Assembly (NCBI GenBank): GCA_019454045.1
Contig: SKCR01017742.1
Location: forward strand, 62,001-126,000
DNA length: 64,000 bases
Direction of reading: 5' to 3'
DNA from: Zanthoxylum bungeanum
Taxonomy: Eukaryota; Streptophyta; Magnoliopsida; Sapindales; Rutaceae
Below, piece by piece: positions 59,200 to 64,000 of the stretch. Within the stretch, counting starts at the first letter, position 1. The number at the start of each line of letters is the position of its first letter. Made by a program: the position numbers and the translations under genes. Under the pieces are notes generated by a model. That model saw nothing but the letters and a program-made list of their open reading frames with translations, searched no databases and was not told the origin of the DNA.

Positions 59200-60792
59200 T
59201 TAAAGATCTCTAGGAATCGAGCAAACTGCTTGTCCAATTTGTTTTTCTGGAGACGCTGTGGAAAAAGTGGAGGTAGAGTGATTCTTTCTTGCTCTTTTCC
59301 TTTGCTTCATTTTCCTCCATCTGTGGAACTGTTTTACTGCTTTCTTTTTGAACTTCTTCAATGGGTGTGTTGATTCCAACATCTTTGTTGATTTTAGTAT
59401 CGCTTTTTAAAATGATGGCATGACATTGCTCATTCCCCATATCTCTTGGATTTGGTTCAGTGTTGCTAGGAAGGTTACCTGGCGGTCTGTAACTTCGGGC
59501 ATTGGCCAGTTGTCCAATTTGATTTTCCAGTGCTTTTATAGAAGCAGTTAAGCTTTGATTCAATACCGATTGGGCTTGAAACATAGATTCATTTGATGCT
59601 GCTTGATTTTGAATTAATGATGCCTGATTTTGAAACATGGCATCATAATTTTTTAACTGGGCTAACATTTCTGCTATTCCTGGTTATTTTTCATACTCAT
59701 GGCTTTTCAATTGGAATCCTGGTGGTGGTTTTTTATTTGCCCTGAATTGTTGCTCCATGCGAAATTGGGATGATTCCTCCACCATGGGTTGTAAGTATTG
59801 GAATACGGATTGTTCCCCTGTCTGTTGAAATTGTTGACATAATTCACTGTTTCTTTATGGTTGTTTGGCTCTGGTGCTCCTCCATATAGTGAACTTGTGA
59901 ATCAAGCATTACCTTGCATGCTATGAGTTTCTATGAATTTGCATATCTGATCCAGCTTGGCATTCACAGCTGTGTTGGCTCCAACTTCATAAATTCCAGC
60001 AATTCGTTGGATCAAGTTCCTTTCTGTTGGCCACAATGAATTATTGTTAGCCATTTCTTCAATTAGGTCCCAGACTTGATCTTCTCCTTTTGCCATTAAA
60101 GCACCTCCAGCAGCAGCATCAATTGTGGTTCTCATTATCTAGAAAGTCCACTGTAGAAGGTTTGGACTTGTAGCCACTTTGCAATTTGATGGTGAGGACA
60201 TTTCTGAAGAAAATCCTTGAATCTTTCTCAATCTTTGCAGAGGGATTCTGAATCTTGTTGCATAAAGGATGTAATGTCATTCCTCAACTTTACAGTTCTG
60301 GCTGGTGGAAAGTACTTTGCAAGGAATTTGGTGGCTAGAGTGTTCCAAGGTTTGATGGAACCTGCTGGTAGAGAATGTAGCCAAGCTTTGGCTCTGTCTT
60401 TCAAGGAATATGGAAAAACTCGCAGTCTCATTGCTTCTTCAGCAGCTCAGTTGTAATTGAAAGTGCCACAAACTTCCAGGAAGTTTCTGATGTGGGCATA
60501 TGATCTTCGGTTCCATTCCCCCCAAACTGAACTGACTGCTGTATCATCTGAATGCATGTTTTGATGTCACACATATTTTCTGGTAAAGGAGGAAGTACAA
60601 TACAGGAAATAAGCCATCAACCACCGAAATAGTTCTGTCTCGAATGGGAATTGGTGGTGCAACTTCCAAAGGTTCAGGTTGTATGTTAACGATTGCTTCT
60701 TGGCCTTCTCGCCTTTCCCTTCTTAACTGTCTTATGGTTCTTTTAATCTCTGGGTCAAGCGGTCGGATTTCAAAGCTTCTGGTTCGTCTCAT
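59200..60792 (-). pseudogene. Gag remnant of E
   Basis: Starts with MRRTRSFEIRPLDPEIKR at 60792. After frameshifts, 60431-60228 encodes the Retrotrans_gag core (AKAWLHSLPAGSI, FLAKYFPPARTVKLRNDI). 60135-59902 follows with DQVWDLIEEMANNN and LIQRIAGIYEV. 59668-59210 is a Gln/Asn-rich coiled piece (LENQIGQLANARSYRPPGNL). At least four frame breaks. Order and wording are of Athila-type gag. Confidence 0.9.
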
Positions 60793-60899
60793 GTAGTGTC
60801 TGAGAACCTGAAACAAAAGAAAACAACAACAATAAGTAAAAAGAAATTAGATACAAGTAATGTATTCAACCTCAAAACTAATAGTGAAAGATAAATAAC

Positions 60900-60917
60900 T
60901 CCCCGGCAACGGCGCCA
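60900..60917 (-). other. Primer binding site of E (tRNA-Asp)
   Basis: Minus-strand TGGCGCCGTTGCCGGGGA, six bases from the 5' LTR end. This is the complement of the plant tRNA-Asp 3' end, used by Athila-type elements. Confidence 0.9.
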
Positions 60918-60923
60918 AAAACT

Positions 60924-62999
60924 TGACCGGCGTTATCACACGCGTATAACGCAAGCGCATTTATCGTTCAAGTAGTATAAGAAGTATCGATCCCACGAGG
61001 ATTTAAAACCTTTTGTTATCAATTTATGAAGTCAAATTTTACGAGTATCTAATGGATTGATTGTTTATTTGGATGGTGATTTTAAATTTAAAACAAGTAA
61101 ATAAAATCTCTTGAAAGTAGTTTTTAAGAAAATTCAATTTTAAAACTATCCAGGGTTGTGAATCCTTCCATTATCAATTTTAAAGATGAAGTGGTTATTT
61201 TTACGTTTGTGTAATATATTGGTTTATTAACCTGGAACACGAAATTATGTAAAAGCCTCTTCCGATGGTCAAATACAAATACCCAGTATAACCCAATTAA
61301 TCATATTCATATGTTAACCAAGTTATCTGAATTCATTAAGATTAAGTTCCAATTATGGCTACCCTCGCCCGACAGGTATATTCCTATCCTGTAAGGAAAT
61401 CTATTAAAGGGTTATCTATCCTCAAGGAAGATCGTGAGCTATTGAGTCTAAGGTCTTTAACCTAAAATCTCTTTTCCAAGTTCATTTTAAGTTTACCGGT
61501 TCAATTTTATTAATGGCCAGTTAATAAAAAGCATTAGGATTAAGACTCAATAAATAAACCTTCATATTGCCCAAACCATAAAATAACCCCTTATAAACTG
61601 GTGATATTGGACTTCATCACAACCCCAGATAACTGACTTAGTTACGACACATATTTACGGGTAGTAAAAACTTAAATAAAAGAAAAGACATAAAGTAAAT
61701 GCTGGAAATTAAATTACTGGAAAGTAAATGCTGAAAAATAAATTGATGAAAAGTAAATTATTGAAAAGTAAATTGCTGAAAGTAAATTACTGAAAAGTAA
61801 ATTGCTGAAAGTAAATTGCTGAAAATTAAATTGCTGAAAAGTTAATTGCTGAAAAGTAATGTAAAAATACAATAAAAATAAAATGCTGGGGTTAGAGGAT
61901 CCACTTTTATTACTACTATTTTAGATATCTCCCTTAATATAATATATAACTTTGCGTGATAATTACCAACCAGCAATATAAGCGGTATCGTGATTAAGTG
62001 AAATTAATAATTAATTACCAACCGACTAACCAGTCGGTATCCATGATTAGTCATGTTAAAATCAATTTATAATTAATTACCAACCGACCAATATGGTTGT
62101 ATCCTCTTTAATTCAGGTTTTCAATAGTTATTATATTATAATTAAGGAAGATTAATCTAAATAGCAATAATAAAAGCTTTACCTTTTACCCCAGCAAGAA
62201 GGAGTTACCTTCTCATTGCGTAAAAAGTAAAAACTGAAAAGTAAAGAAAGGAAAGTACTGTGCTTAAAAGTAAATTGCAGAAAGTAAAGACTGAAAAGTA
62301 AAGAAAAGAAAGTACGAAAGCGGAAATTAATTACTGAAAGCTGTAAATAAACAAACAAGATACAATCTTCTTAGTTATTCTTAAGGAATTTCAAAGAAGA
62401 AATTATGAATTTACAAATGAAATGGCTTTGTATTTATAGGCAAAATTTTGCATCCATCAAATCATCCACCAAATCCATTATTAATTGCTCCACTAATTGC
62501 TATCATGTTTGGTGGGAGTTTGACTATTTTTATTATTATTTTTTTTTTTTTTGCTTTGAAAATGACTTTAATAATTACAAATAACATACCTCCGGATGTT
62601 TCATCAATTTCGGTCATAAAACATTCAGAATTCGAAATTTTTTTGTTCTTAAAAGTTGTAGCTCTTTGAGTCTTCTTTAATAGTGAACTTGAATCAGCTC
62701 AATCTGATATCGGAATAAAACGTTATGCCCAATAAACGACAATTACGCAAAACTGGAATTTCCGAAACTGCACTTCGTTAGAACGCCCTTTCAACTTTTC
62801 AATCTCCAAAATTAATATGTCAAGTCCAATTTTTGCTCTTATTTGATCCACATTTCGTTCTAAATGATTTCATTGAGTCCCAATATTATTTTATCTGTAA
62901 AATAAACTAAAACACATCAAAACGTTCATCAAACCCGAGAAACTAAACAAAATATTAAGTAAAAGGGGCGGTAAATATTGATATATTTTCCGCTCATCA
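60924..62999 (-). repeat. 5' LTR of element E
   Basis: 2076 bp, TGATGAGCGG at 62999 to GCCGGTCA at 60924 on the minus strand. Matches the solo LTR at 24804-26876 over full length. Contains 15-bp repeats AAGTAAATTGCTGA (61690-61860) and AATTACCAACCGAC units (61955-62100). Confidence 0.94.
62431..62438 (-). promoter_or_regulatory. TATA box of the E 5' LTR
   Basis: Minus-strand TATAAATA in GCCTATAAATACAAAGCC, same as in the solo LTR. Confidence 0.6.
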
Positions 63000-63311
63000 C
63001 CGGCCCGGGCCAAAATAAAAAAAAAACATAAATATATATATTTTTTAATATGTTTGTAGCATTTTTATTTGTTTGTAGCATTTAAATTGTTAATTTATCA
63101 ATGAAACTTGTGATTTATTTGTAAATTGTCTTTGCATATAGTGTGAATGTATTTTATATTTGTATATTTTTAAGTTTTTTAAGTTTTTGTTTTAATTTCG
63201 GGCCACAAAAAAGCTCAGGCCAGGCTTTTCCCGGGCCCGAGCTTATTTTATTGGCCGGGCTTGGGCCAGGCTTGTCAAAGCCCGGGCCAGGCCCGACCCG
63301 TTACCACCCTT
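63000..63311. other. GC-rich-ended AT-rich segment, possibly a hAT-type fragment
   Basis: AT-rich core between CGGCCCGGGCC (63001) and a GGCCCGAC...GTTACCACCC end (63285-63308). Such GGGCC-rich ends with a GGGTGGTAAC border on the minus strand are common in plant non-autonomous hAT elements. I could not find an 8-bp target duplication or a matching left end, so the call is weak. Confidence 0.35.
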
Positions 63312-63689
63312 ATCTGACCCTCTAGTAGAGGCCGCACACCTAGCTAATACTGATTTCGATCACCCTCATAGGTAACCTGTTAGGCGATGTCGAACCTCTT
63401 GGGGAAAGTCCCCCACGCCTATATGTCTGACCATCTGTCTAACTTGTTCTACCACGTCCTGGTGAAATCACCGAGTAGAGACAGTATCACGTTGGGACTC
63501 AATTCCCTCATAGTCTCATAATGACTTTCTTTTGCCAAGCCCTCAAAATGCTCTACCGCAGTAAGGTCACATGTCTAGTTGGTTTGCTCCAATATTGTTT
63601 CCTTTTCACTTTATCTAGCTTATGTGTTGTTCTTCTGAGGCATCTCAACTCATTTTCACCAACCTCTCACCGTGGTCGCCAAAAAATAT
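63312..63689 (-). other. Leader-like sequence with a gypsy-type PBS
   Basis: On the minus strand TGGCGACCACGGTGAGAGG at 63664-63682 sits a few bases inside an LTR-like end (CTGTTCA at 63690). TGGCGACC-type sites are typical for Tat/Ogre-like gypsy elements. The following sequence toward 63312 shows no open gene. It probably belongs with the gag remnant at 52519-53221, with element E inserted between. Confidence 0.5.
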
Positions 63690-63981
63690 TGAACAGTAAA
63701 AGGAAAGATGCGTGTAAGGTCAAAACCCCTTGAAACAAAGTCTCAAAAAGGGGTGAATAATCTTTATTGAGAAAAGTCTTCAAGAGGCGCAAGAAATCCT
63801 AAGTGAATAAGTTAAAAGAAGAAAACAACATTCATAAGAATCTTTTTTTCAATTTTTTATTCTTTGACTTCATTAACTTGCATGCTAAGAGTTTCCAGGC
63901 ATTTGCAAATCTGATCCAGTTTGGCATTCACAGCTGTGTTGGTTCCTACTTCGTGAATTTACCATATTCAATGGATCATGC
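63690..63981 (-). repeat. LTR-like end with an embedded gag fragment
   Basis: The + strand starts TGAACAG at 63690, the reverse complement of a CA-ending LTR, next to the PBS-like site. At 63880-63965 sequence matches E's gag at about 59915-60000 (TGATCCAG(C/T)TTGGCATTCAC), showing a second Athila-like gag fragment, minus strand. The rest is unassigned. Confidence 0.5.
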
Positions 63982-64000
63982 TGTAGGCACTGCATTTTTG
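63982..64000 (+). repeat. Start of another Tat/Ogre-like LTR, cut by the window end
   Basis: TGTAGGCACTGCATTTTTG is identical to the first 19 bases of the LTR at 31815-34494 (minus strand, 34494-34476). It continues outside the window. Confidence 0.7.

Larger units (their letters stand above)
53572..62999 (-). mobile_element. Athila-like gypsy element E, RT deleted, carrying captured genes
   Basis: Minus-strand LTR element of 9.4 kb. 5' LTR 60924-62999, PBS for tRNA-Asp 60900-60917, gag and protease remnants, then a direct jump to the C-terminal end of integrase (RT, RNase H and the integrase core are missing). Two non-retroviral ORFs follow, then a 3' region with purine tract and the 3' LTR 53572-55218. 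Gag and protease wording and the tRNA-Asp PBS fit Athila-type Ty3/gypsy. Flanking 5-mers (CTAGC left, CCGGC right) do not match exactly, so the target duplication is decayed or one end was rearranged. With no RT it could move only in trans. Confidence 0.9.

Noticed and set aside
60217..60456. 79-codon + strand ORF
   Set aside because: Antisense to the E gag core, which has a recognisable Retrotrans_gag pattern.

Overview
The window looks like a heterochromatic, repeat-filled stretch of a eudicot nuclear genome. The evidence is AT-rich sequence, LTR retrotransposons of plant Ty1/copia and Ty3/gypsy type, plant-type primer binding sites (tRNA-iMet for copia, tRNA-Asp for the Athila-like element), and no intact host gene. 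I could not identify the species. Every protein-like stretch recognised here is a broken gag-pol or a gene fragment carried by a retroelement. I saw no tRNA, rRNA or CRISPR.

Layout. (1) 1-4374 and 29904-31814: one Angela/Tork-like copia element on + ('A'), split inside its reverse transcriptase (RT) domain. (2) 4375-29903: a minus-strand copia element ('C') that split A, with matching CAAAG target duplications on both sides. C carries a third copia ('D', 8075-18540, minus, CGAGG duplications) inside its integrase. C also has a 3.65 kb tandem duplication of gag, leader and 85 bp of LTR, and a 2.07 kb solo LTR of the Athila-like family (24804-26876, CAAAG duplications). (3) 31815-35493: a minus-strand Tat/Ogre-like LTR of 2.7 kb that sits in A's 3' LTR, followed by its minisatellite-rich 3' untranslated end. 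(4) 35388-51488: a fourth copia ('B', +) whose truncated 5' LTR, leader and gag-integrase are tandemly duplicated (unit about 6.2 kb). Only the second copy runs on through RT and RNase H to a 3' LTR. (5) 51489-53571 and 63000-63981: decayed Tat/Ogre-like gag, leader and PBS. (6) 53572-62999: a minus-strand Athila-like element ('E') lacking RT, RNase H and the integrase core. Between its integrase remnant and its 3' LTR it carries a captured LOG-like cytokinin phosphoribohydrolase pseudogene and a second captured ORF of unknown origin. (7) 63982-64000: the first bases of another copy of the Tat/Ogre-like LTR.

Relations. Nesting gives a relative order: A first, then C, then D. The solo LTR entered only one arm of C's duplication, so it came after that duplication. 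All four copia elements share leader features between PBS and gag: three spaced copies of a motif containing the palindrome TTGGCCAA, then several short hairpins just before gag. These are candidate packaging or dimerisation structures. The two tandem duplications differ internally mostly by single-base indels, so they may be very recent, or partly affected by long-read consensus errors.
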